DNA from: Novosphingobium barchaimii LL02
GTDB taxonomy: Bacteria > Pseudomonadota > Alphaproteobacteria > Sphingomonadales > Sphingomonadaceae
Assembly: GCF_001046635.1 (NCBI RefSeq)
Contig: NZ_KQ130453.1
Location: 439,001 to 503,000 of the forward strand
Length of the DNA: 64,000 nucleotides
Direction of reading: 5' to 3'
The first letter of the stretch is position 1. Each line of letters begins with the position of its first letter. The translations under genes were made by a program, and so were the position numbers. Below are positions 1 to 6,683 of the stretch, one piece after another. Below the pieces are notes generated by a model. The model was not told the DNA's origin and searched no databases. It saw only the letters and a program-made list of their open reading frames with translations.

Positions 1-43
1 CGCGTTTCAGCAACGAGTCTATGGATTTACGCGGTCCGAGCAT
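1..43 (-). CDS. N-terminal fragment of a gene cut by the window edge
   Basis: The minus strand shows an AGGGGGAACC Shine-Dalgarno stretch, then ATG at position 43 and an open frame to the window edge reading MLGPRKSIDSLLKR. Only 14 residues are visible, so the family cannot be identified. The basic, amphipathic look would fit the start of an APC-type amino-acid permease, but this is a guess. The gene lies just downstream of the GntR gene on the same strand and could be co-transcribed with it. Confidence 0.45.
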   Translation of the reverse strand, partial: MLGPRKSIDSLLKR

Positions 44-64
44 GGTTCCCCCTGAAAATGTGGA

Positions 65-721
65 TCAGCCGGTCTGGCTGGCGGCGAAATGAGCGCGCAG
101 GTCGTCGAGCGTGCTGGCGATGTGCTGGGTGAGCAGACCCTTCACCTTGTCCGCCTCTCCGGCGAGCCAGGCGTCGAGCAGGTCACGGTGTTCGGAATGC
201 GCGCGGTCGCCGCGCCCCGCAGGTTCGAGATGCGCGATCACGTAGCGTTCGGCGAGAACCTCGAGCCGTTCGACGTGCTGGGTGGTCAGCAGGCGCTTAC
301 CGGGCCGCACCAGCGCAACGTGGAATTCCCGGTTGCGTAGGCCGACATTGGCAAGATCGCCGCGCGCCGCCTCATCGAGCCGTTCGAAGGCGGCCACGGC
401 GGCCTCCTTGTCGGCCTCGTCGGCGTGGCGGCAGGCATAGGCGACGGCCGCCGGTTCGATGGCCAGGCGAAGGAGGTAGATTTCCTCGGCCTGATCGCTC
501 GACATCGGGCGGACGAACCAGCCGCGATTGGCCTGACTGGTCAGCAGGCCCTCATGCTCGAGGCGGGTCAGCGCCTCGCGCAGGGGAATCTTGCTGACGC
601 CTAACTCCGCTGCAAGCGCGTCCTGGCGGACCGGCTCCATTACGGGAAGTTTACCTTCGACGATCCTTTCGCGGATCACGTCAAAAATCCGTTCTGCAAG
701 CGTGCGGACGACGATCGTCAC
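65..721 (-). CDS. GntR-family (FadR/FCD subfamily) transcriptional regulator
   Basis: This is a DNA-binding regulator of about 218 residues. An N-terminal winged helix (roughly residues 5-72) contains the typical stretch AAELGVSKIPLREALTRLE followed by a wing, LTSQANRGWFVRP. An all-helical FCD ligand-binding domain follows, with the usual histidines (EFHVALV, SEHRDLLDAWLAGE). A GGAGA ribosome site precedes both a TTG (724) and a GTG (721); the GTG has the better 7-nt spacing. The gene is divergent from a DadA-type oxidase and an Xaa-Pro dipeptidase. An 11-bp inverted repeat in the intergenic region is a plausible operator, so it probably controls amino-acid or peptide use. FCD regulators usually bind a carboxylic acid; the ligand here is unknown. 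Confidence 0.9.
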   Translation of the reverse strand: MTIVVRTLAERIFDVIRERIVEGKLPVMEPVRQDALAAELGVSKIPLREALTRLEHEGLLTSQANRGWFVRPMSSDQAEEIYLLRLAIEPAAVAYACRHADEADKEAAVAAFERLDEAARGDLANVGLRNREFHVALVRPGKRLLTTQHVERLEVLAERYVIAHLEPAGRGDRAHSEHRDLLDAWLAGEADKVKGLLTQHIASTLDDLRAHFAASQTG

Positions 722-770
722 CAATATATCTCCATATCGAAAGCAACCGTGTGAAACCCGGCCTCACTAA

Positions 771-951
771 CGTATACGGTAGATGATCCTGAATGCCCCT
801 GCAATCCGCGCCTCGTTTTCAGAGCCCACGAACTCATCGCCACGCGAATAGTGTCCCGATAAGGGCAACTTTTCTGAAGGCGGGTGAAGCCTGGGGTCAT
901 TGAGGATGCGGAGCCTTGTATCAGCGATGATCGGTGTATATACCGTATACG
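771..951. promoter_or_regulatory. Candidate GntR operators: inverted 11-bp repeat
   Basis: The 11-mer CGTATACGGTA at 771-781 recurs exactly inverted as TACCGTATACG at 941-951. Each copy contains the GTATAC core often seen in sites of FadR-subfamily GntR regulators. One copy lies 50 bp upstream of the gntR start and the other 28 bp upstream of the oxidase GTG. A symmetric pair inside a divergent promoter region suggests autoregulation plus control of the catabolic operon. That this regulator binds the sites is an inference. Confidence 0.6.
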
Positions 952-979
952 ATATCTCGTTCATTGCAACGGAGTTTTT

Positions 980-2200
980 GTGGGACTAATCGGGATCGTC
1001 GGCGGCGGGGTGGTCGGCCTGTGTACCGGCATCGAATTGCTGGAGGCGGGAGAGCGCGTGGCGATCATCGACAACGATGCCGCCGCGCAGGCCCCATCCT
1101 GGGGCAACGCCGGGCACATCGCGGTCGAGCAGGTAGAGCCGCTGGCCTCGATGAACACGGTGCGCACAATGCCCAGGCGTCTGTTCATGCGCGGCGGCGC
1201 AGTGGGCCTGCCGCCTCTGTCGCTGCCTGCATGGTTACCGTTTGGACTGCGCCTGCTGGCGGCGGCCCGTCCCGAGCGCTTTCGTAGCGGCTGCGCGGCG
1301 CTGGGACCGCTGCTGGATCGGTCAATGCCGGCGTGGGAATCCATGGCGACGCGCATCGGCGCGCCGGAATTGCTGCGGCAGGATGGGCATTTCGTGGTGT
1401 GGCACGGCGATGATGCCGCCAGTGCCGGACGCGCTTCCTGGGAAATGGCTCGTACCGGCACGGCACAAGTCCGCAGCGCGACGCCGGATGAGCGCGACAT
1501 GCTTGCTGCCCTCGGCAATCGACGTGTAGCCGGAGCGATCCGCTTTTCAGGCAGCGGGCAGATCGCCGATCTCGGCGCCCTGCGTGCTGCCCTGCGCGCA
1601 GCTTTCATCGGGCGCGGCGGCACGATCCACGAGGCATCCGCTGCGCTTGGCCTGAACCATGGACGCGCCGAAATCGCGGGGCTGGACGCGGAGCGGGTGA
1701 TCGTGTGTGCGGGGGTACACTCGCGGGCTCTAATGGAAGCGTTAGGCCATAAGGTGCCGATGATCGCCGAGCGCGGCTACCACGTCCGCGCCGAAGCCTC
1801 AGGCTGGCCGGAGGATCTGCCGCCGGTGGTGTTCGAAGAGCGTTCGATGATCGTGACCCGCTATGGGCCGACCGTGCAGGCGGCCAGCTTCGTGGAATTC
1901 AGCCGGCTCGATGCGCCGGCCGATCCGCGCAAATGGGAACGCCTCGAACACCATGTCGCGCAGCTTGGTTTGCCGATTTCCGGGCCGTTCCGCCGGTGGA
2001 TGGGGTGCCGGCCGACGTTGCCGGACTATCTTCCCGCGATCGGACGCTCGACGCGGGCGAGCAATCTCTACTATGCCTTCGGGCATCAGCACCTCGGGCT
2101 TACGCTCGCACCGATTACCGCCCAGTTGGTCAGGTCGATGGTCGGGGGCGGCCAAACGCAACTGCCGCTCGCACCTTTCGACCTCCAGCGCTTCGCATAA
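980..2200 (+). CDS. DadA-type FAD-dependent D-amino-acid/imino-acid oxidoreductase
   Basis: This is a flavoprotein oxidase or dehydrogenase of about 406 residues in the DAO/DadA superfamily. The N-terminal GIVGGGVVGLCTG is a Rossmann FAD-binding motif, followed by the acidic end of strand two (AIIDND) and the DadA-typical SWGNAGHI. The C-terminus has GCRPTLPDYLPAIGRS and YYAFGHQHLGLTLAP, the usual second FAD contact. The start is the GTG at 980, because GGAG lies 5 nt upstream and the Rossmann motif begins within five residues. A longer in-frame start at 884 would add residues that do not fit the family. It is followed after 8 nt by an Xaa-Pro dipeptidase gene, so the pair may handle proline-containing peptides or D-/hydroxy-proline. 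The substrate is inferred only. Confidence 0.85.
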   Translation: MGLIGIVGGGVVGLCTGIELLEAGERVAIIDNDAAAQAPSWGNAGHIAVEQVEPLASMNTVRTMPRRLFMRGGAVGLPPLSLPAWLPFGLRLLAAARPERFRSGCAALGPLLDRSMPAWESMATRIGAPELLRQDGHFVVWHGDDAASAGRASWEMARTGTAQVRSATPDERDMLAALGNRRVAGAIRFSGSGQIADLGALRAALRAAFIGRGGTIHEASAALGLNHGRAEIAGLDAERVIVCAGVHSRALMEALGHKVPMIAERGYHVRAEASGWPEDLPPVVFEERSMIVTRYGPTVQAASFVEFSRLDAPADPRKWERLEHHVAQLGLPISGPFRRWMGCRPTLPDYLPAIGRSTRASNLYYAFGHQHLGLTLAPITAQLVRSMVGGGQTQLPLAPFDLQRFA

Positions 2201-2208
2201 GGATAGAC

Positions 2209-3396
2209 ATGATGATTGGCGGATCGACCGCGCAGATCGAACTGGATCGCCTCCAGCCCTGGGCAAAACGCGCTCCCGCGATTACCGTTGCCGAGCGCAA
2301 GGCACGCATTGCCCGCGCGCAGGAACTGACAGACGCGCTCGGTGCCGACGCGCTGCTGGTCAACGCGGGCGCCTCGCTGCGCTACTTCTCAGGCCTGCCC
2401 TGGGGCCAGAGCGAGCGCCTTGTGGCGATGCTGCTGGTGCCGGGACGCGAGCCGATCATGATCTGCCCGCACTTCGAGATCGGCACGCTGGAAGCGGACC
2501 TTGCGATCCCGGTGGACATCCGTTCGTGGCAGGAAGACGAAGACCCGGCCGCTCTGGTGATCGACGTTCTTGCGCAAGTGGGCGCAAAGACGCTGGCCAT
2601 CGACCCCGAACTGCCCTTCCACTTTGCCGAGCGTATCCGTCAGGGCGGTGCCGCGCTGGTCGATGCGATGCCGGTGGTGAAGCAGTGCCGCATGGTCAAG
2701 TCGGCGGCCGAACTCGCGCTGATGCAGCAGGCGAAGGACATGACGCTGTCCATTCACCACGCCGCCGCGCGCATCCTCGCGCCCGGTATCCGCCAGAGCG
2801 AGGTGGTGCATTTCATCGACGCCGCGCACCGCAAGCTGGGCGCCAGCGGGTCGAGCTTCTGCATTGTCCAGTTCGGCGAGGCGACCGCCTACCCCCATGG
2901 CCTGCCTGGCGACCGCGCGCTGGAGGAGGGCCAACTCGTGCTGATCGACACCGGCTGCACGATCCAGGGTTATCACTCCGACATCACCCGCACGTACGGG
3001 TTCGGCGAAGTTTCGCAGGATATCCGCGACATCTGGGATATCGAGAAGGAAGCCCAGCAGGCTGCCTTCGACGCCGTACGCCCCGGCGAAACCTGTGAAA
3101 GCGTGGATGCTGCAGCGCGTGCGGTGCTGGTCAAGGCCGGGCTTGGGCCGGACTATGCGCTCCCCGGCCTGCCGCACCGCACCGGGCACGGCATCGGCCT
3201 ATCGATCCACGAACCGGCCTATCTGGTGCGCGGTGACCGTACTCTGCTGGAGCCGGGTATGTGCTTTTCGAACGAACCGATGATCGTCGTGCCGCAGCGG
3301 TTCGGCGTGCGGCTGGAAGATCACATGTTCGTGACGCCAACCGGCGCGCAGTGGTTCACGCAGCCCCAGGCATCCATAGACCGCCTAGCGGACTGA
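2209..3396 (+). CDS. M24-family Xaa-Pro dipeptidase/aminopeptidase
   Basis: This is a cytoplasmic metallopeptidase of about 395 residues that would release residues next to proline. An N-terminal creatinase-like domain is followed by a pita-bread catalytic domain. The five metal ligands of the family are visible in order: the Asp of LIDTG, the Asp of YHSDITRT, the His of HRTGHGIG, the Glu of SNEPMI and the Glu of RLEDH. Two adjacent ATG codons (2209 and 2212) follow AAGGATAG; I chose the first. It is 8 nt downstream of the DadA-type oxidase and clearly in the same operon. The operon is divergent from the GntR gene and ends at a hairpin facing the fbp end. Confidence 0.9.
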   Translation: MMIGGSTAQIELDRLQPWAKRAPAITVAERKARIARAQELTDALGADALLVNAGASLRYFSGLPWGQSERLVAMLLVPGREPIMICPHFEIGTLEADLAIPVDIRSWQEDEDPAALVIDVLAQVGAKTLAIDPELPFHFAERIRQGGAALVDAMPVVKQCRMVKSAAELALMQQAKDMTLSIHHAAARILAPGIRQSEVVHFIDAAHRKLGASGSSFCIVQFGEATAYPHGLPGDRALEEGQLVLIDTGCTIQGYHSDITRTYGFGEVSQDIRDIWDIEKEAQQAAFDAVRPGETCESVDAAARAVLVKAGLGPDYALPGLPHRTGHGIGLSIHEPAYLVRGDRTLLEPGMCFSNEPMIVVPQRFGVRLEDHMFVTPTGAQWFTQPQASIDRLAD

Positions 3397-3466
3397 GAGG
3401 GTAGGATTTGGCCGGCCTATCCATCCGCAATATGTCGCGCATCTGATCAGTGAACTCCACACGCGG

Positions 3467-3507
3467 GGCATCCCGGCGCCCGCTTCATCGCGAGGCTCCG
3501 GGATGCC
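3467..3507. terminator. Hairpin between convergent dipeptidase and fbp genes
   Basis: GGCATCCCGG (3467-3476) and CCGGGATGCC (3498-3507) form a perfect 10-bp stem with a 21-nt loop. It sits between two converging genes, so it probably works as a two-way terminator. No U-tract follows on either strand. Confidence 0.5.
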
Positions 3508-3513
3508 TGTGCA

Positions 3514-4548
3514 TCAGTTTCCGACGGTATCCATGGCTTCGTGGCCATAGGCCGCGACAGTCTCGACCTCGGCCTTGTCGCCCAGGACCACGCCAACCCG
3601 TTCGTGCAGCCCGGTGGGAAGGATGTCGAGGATACGGTCCAGCCCGTTGTTGGCGGCGCCGCCAGCCTGCTCGATCAGCAGGGCCATCGGGTTGGCCTCG
3701 TACATCAGGCGCAGGCGTGCCTTTCCGGGAGTGCGGTGGTCCGCCGGGTACAGGAACACCCCGCCGCGCTTCAGGATGCGGTGCACATCGGCCACCATCG
3801 AGCCGGTCCAGCGCATGTTGTAGTCCTTGGCGCAGGGGCCGGTTTCACCCTCCATACGCTCGTCGATATAGCGCGTGATCGCGGGCGACCATTGCTTGTG
3901 ACGGGCCATGTTGATGGCGAATTCGCAGTTGCCCGCCGGGATCTTCAACGGTCCGTCCGTCATCTTCCAGGCGCCGACTTCACGGTCGAGGGTGAATTCG
4001 TAGACGCCCGTGCCCAGCGTCAGCACCAGTAGCGTCTGCGGGCCGTAGATCGCATAGCCGGATGCGACCTGCGTTGCGCCCGGCTGCATGAAATCCTCCT
4101 CGGTGATCTCGCGGCCCGAGGCGCTGGCAGGTGCGCGCAGGACCGAGAAGATCGTGCCCACCGAAAGCCCGACGTCGATGTTGCTGGACCCGTCGATGGG
4201 ATCGAACAGCAGCAGGTATTCGCCCTTGGGATAACGGTTGGGGATGCGATGGATCGTCTCCATTTCCTCGGACGCCATGGCCGCGAGGTGGCCGCCCCAC
4301 TCGTTCGCTTCGAGGAGCAGTTCGTTGGCGATCACGTCCAGCTTCTTCTGGACCTCGCCCTGCACGTTTTCGCTGCCAAGGCTACCCAGCACTTCACCCA
4401 GCGCGCCCTTGCCAATGGAGTGGCTGATGGTCTTGCAGGCGCGTGCGACCGTCTCGATCAGCAGCCGAAGTTCGGGCCGCAGGACGCCGGAGCGACGCTG
4501 TTCTTCGATCATGAACCGGGTCAGGGTAAGGGGCTTCATCCTTGGCAT
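3514..4548 (-). CDS. fbp: Class I fructose-1,6-bisphosphatase
   Basis: The enzyme hydrolyses fructose 1,6-bisphosphate to fructose 6-phosphate in gluconeogenesis. About 344 residues match the class I family length. It begins [14 protein letters not shown] like other FBPases. It carries the metal site in [20 protein letters not shown] and the substrate/active-site signature [20 protein letters not shown]. Two close ATGs (4548 and 4539) are possible; the second gives the more usual start but has its AAGG too close, so I kept the first. It lies downstream of the AroE-like and LacI genes on the same strand with a gap of about 130 bp. It is next to the fructose PTS, whose product, fructose 1,6-bisphosphate, is its substrate. 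A role in balancing fructose flux is an inference. Confidence 0.95.
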   Translation of the reverse strand: MPRMKPLTLTRFMIEEQRRSGVLRPELRLLIETVARACKTISHSIGKGALGEVLGSLGSENVQGEVQKKLDVIANELLLEANEWGGHLAAMASEEMETIHRIPNRYPKGEYLLLFDPIDGSSNIDVGLSVGTIFSVLRAPASASGREITEEDFMQPGATQVASGYAIYGPQTLLVLTLGTGVYEFTLDREVGAWKMTDGPLKIPAGNCEFAINMARHKQWSPAITRYIDERMEGETGPCAKDYNMRWTGSMVADVHRILKRGGVFLYPADHRTPGKARLRLMYEANPMALLIEQAGGAANNGLDRILDILPTGLHERVGVVLGDKAEVETVAAYGHEAMDTVGN

Positions 4549-4677
4549 ACTCTCGTTGGGGATGCGACGTTTCGCCGCGGACGCGAACGACATAAGCGGT
4601 TCGGGGACGGATTCGGAAGCCCCCCCGCGCGCCTTTGGCCTATACAACCGATTACATGGTCAATTTAACGGCCGATT

Positions 4678-5520
4678 TTACAGGATCAGCCGCTCTGCAA
4701 CCTGCGGTCCGTGCGCCGCAAGCGCCGCATCGCGGATCATCTCCGGGTCCGGGCGGATGCCGGTGTAGAGCACGAACTGCTCCACCGCCTGAAGCACGAT
4801 GACTTCCGCGCCGGAAATGATCTTCTTGCCGGCCTTGTCCGCAGCGAGGATGAACGGAGTCATGGCGGGCTGGGCGACCACGTCGAAAGCGATCTCGCAG
4901 CCGGCAATTTGAGCGTCGTCGAAGCTCATCGCGGCCTCGTCCGCGCCGGCCATGCCGAGAGGGGTGACATTGACGAGCAGCGGCGCGCCCCGCGCGGGAA
5001 CTTCGGCTTGCCACGCATAGCCGTACTGCTCGGCAAGCGACTGCCCGGCCTCCCGGTTGCGGGCGACAACCACACCTTCGCCAAAGCCGCAATCCCGCAG
5101 CGCCGCGACGACCGCCTTGGCCATGCCGCCGCTGCCGCGCACGGCGAAGGGCAGGGCCGGGTCGATCCTGCGCTGCACGAGGAGGTCCCGAACGGCCACG
5201 AAGTCGGTATTGTACCCGGTCAGGTGCCCATCATCGTTGACGATGGTGTTGACGCTGTCGATCGCGCTGGCGGAAGGTTCCATGGCGTCGATCAGCGGGA
5301 TCACCGCTTCCTTGAAGGGCATCGAAACCGCGCAGCCGCGAATGCCCAGCGCCCGGATGCCTCCGATCGCCGCAGGCAGGTCGGCGGTGCTGAATGACTT
5401 GTAGACATAGTCCAGCCCCAGCAGTTCATAGAGCCGGTTGTGCAGCATCGAGCCGGCATTTCCGGGCCGCGCCGAGAGCGACATGCACAGTTTCGTGTCA
5501 CGGCCGATCGGAGGTTTCAT
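4678..5520 (-). CDS. Shikimate dehydrogenase-like protein (SdhL/HI0607 type)
   Basis: This is an NAD(P)-dependent dehydrogenase of the AroE superfamily, about 280 residues. The N-terminal substrate domain keeps the catalytic lysine in the variant motif SMPFKEAV instead of the classical SxPxK form, followed by NTDF. The nucleotide site reads GSGGMAKAVVAAL, whereas canonical AroE has a GxGGA loop. Both variants are typical of the SdhL (HI0607-like) branch, which is known for weak shikimate activity. Its ATG overlaps the stop of the upstream LacI gene by 4 bp, so the two are translationally coupled. The overlap and a fructose-locus setting argue for a role outside aromatic biosynthesis. The true substrate is unknown. 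Confidence 0.8.
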   Translation of the reverse strand: MKPPIGRDTKLCMSLSARPGNAGSMLHNRLYELLGLDYVYKSFSTADLPAAIGGIRALGIRGCAVSMPFKEAVIPLIDAMEPSASAIDSVNTIVNDDGHLTGYNTDFVAVRDLLVQRRIDPALPFAVRGSGGMAKAVVAALRDCGFGEGVVVARNREAGQSLAEQYGYAWQAEVPARGAPLLVNVTPLGMAGADEAAMSFDDAQIAGCEIAFDVVAQPAMTPFILAADKAGKKIISGAEVIVLQAVEQFVLYTGIRPDPEMIRDAALAAHGPQVAERLIL

Positions 5521-6536
5521 GGGTTTGTCTCCTGAATTTTCGTGCGGGCCATATGGGGCGGCGAACTGGACGCCCGGGCGACGAGCCGTCCGGCCAGCAC
5601 CACGCGGCGGGCGGCGGCATCGGGATGGTCGATACGTTCGAACAGCATGGACATCGCGGCGCGGCCGATCTCTTCCACCGGCTGCTCGATCACGGTGAGG
5701 CCGCCGCCGACGAACTCCATCCAGTCCTCCTTGTCAAAGCCAGCAAGGGCGACGTCGTCCGGCACCGACAGCCCCAGGGCATGGAGCGCGCGCAGGACGG
5801 CCATCAGCATCACACCGTTGCTGGCGAGCAGGGCAGTCGGCGGGCAAGGCCCGGACATCACGGCGGCGACTGCCTTTTCCGCCTCGCCCACGCCGTGGGG
5901 GACTGACAGCGCCTGGCTGTCGACGCCCAGCGCCGCAGCGGCATGCTCGAAGCCGATACGGCGTTGCACGCCGGTTGCACTCAGCGCGCCAAACAGCCCG
6001 GCGATGCGGACATGGCCTTGCTCGTGAAGGTGAGTGACCAGCCCCGCCGCCATTGCCTCGTTATCGAGCACCACGCAGTCGCGCGAGGCGCCGGGCACGG
6101 CGCGGTCGATCAGGACCATGGGGAAGTCGGTGCTGAACCGTCCGGCGCTTTCGGAACCCGCGCGCGACGGCGCCAGCACCACGCCGGTGACGCGCTCCTC
6201 CTGCATCAGTTGCAGGTACATCGCCTCGCGCTCGGGGTCTTCGTCGGTGTTGCACAGGATGACGCGCAGGCCGCGCGAATAGGCGATGTCCTCGATCGCG
6301 CGCGATACGGCGGTGAAGAAGGGGTTGCGGATATCGGCGACGATCAGGCCGATGGTGTTGGTGTGGCGCGAACGCAGCCGCCGCGCCGCCAGATTGGGGC
6401 GGTAGCCGGTGGATTTGACCGCTGCCATGACCCGTTCCCGCATCGCCGGGTCGACCGCGCGGCCCGCCAGAACCCGCGAAACCGTGGCCGGGGAAACCTG
6501 CGCTACTTTCGCGACATCCTTGATTCCGACTGCCAT
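5517..6536 (-). CDS. LacI-family regulator, probable fructose repressor
   Basis: This is a repressor of about 339 residues. The N-terminal LacI helix-turn-helix reads IKDVAKVAQVSPATVSRVLA, with hinge YRPNLAARRLRSR. A periplasmic-binding-protein-like sensor domain follows (IGLIVADIRNPFF to DDVALAGFDKEDW). The start at 6536 gives the family-typical MAVGIKDVA; a GGAG lies 12 nt upstream, and an in-frame ATG at 6563 would add nine residues. It is divergent from fruB. Two related palindromes lie in the shared promoter region, one just upstream of its own ATG and one on the fruB promoter, so it most likely represses itself and the PTS. The inducer (fructose 1-phosphate or similar) is inferred from LacI-type FruR proteins. 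Confidence 0.85.
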   Translation of the reverse strand: MAVGIKDVAKVAQVSPATVSRVLAGRAVDPAMRERVMAAVKSTGYRPNLAARRLRSRHTNTIGLIVADIRNPFFTAVSRAIEDIAYSRGLRVILCNTDEDPEREAMYLQLMQEERVTGVVLAPSRAGSESAGRFSTDFPMVLIDRAVPGASRDCVVLDNEAMAAGLVTHLHEQGHVRIAGLFGALSATGVQRRIGFEHAAAALGVDSQALSVPHGVGEAEKAVAAVMSGPCPPTALLASNGVMLMAVLRALHALGLSVPDDVALAGFDKEDWMEFVGGGLTVIEQPVEEIGRAAMSMLFERIDHPDAAARRVVLAGRLVARASSSPPHMARTKIQETNP

Positions 6537-6538
6537 CG

Positions 6539-6552
6539 GGAAATCGTTCTCC
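6539..6552. promoter_or_regulatory. LacI-type operator next to the fruR start
   Basis: GGAAATCGTTCTCC reads as GGAGAACGATTTCC on the other strand. That matches 11 of 14 positions of the fruB site at 6637-6650, including the central AACGATTTC. It lies two bases upstream of the LacI-gene ATG, so it should mediate autoregulation. Confidence 0.6.
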
Positions 6553-6622
6553 ACCAAGTGCATTAGGAACTACGCACCGTTTGGGTGCTTATGCTGGAAA
6601 TGAGGGGCTGAACGCAAGGCCC

Positions 6623-6651
6623 TTGACAATTTTGTGAGAAAACGATTTCTA
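6623..6651 (+). promoter_or_regulatory. Probable fruB promoter
   Basis: A perfect TTGACA (6623-6628) is followed after 17 bp by TTTCTA (6646-6651), a fair -10 element. The LacI operator at 6637-6650 covers the spacer and the -10, a classic repressor arrangement. Confidence 0.6.
6637..6650. promoter_or_regulatory. LacI-type operator on the fruB promoter
   Basis: AGAAAACGATTTCT is a near-perfect palindrome around a central CG, the usual form of LacI-family operators. It overlaps the predicted -10 of fruB, so a bound repressor would block transcription of fruB-fruK-fruA-porin. Confidence 0.7.
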
Positions 6652-6683
6652 GAGCGATAGAACAAGACTGGAGAGGCCGTTTC

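Noticed and set aside
884-979. Longer N-terminus for the DadA-type oxidase
   Set aside because: The extra residues do not resemble the family, and the GTG at 980 has GGAG at good spacing with the Rossmann motif immediately after. The longer form would also run through the candidate operator.
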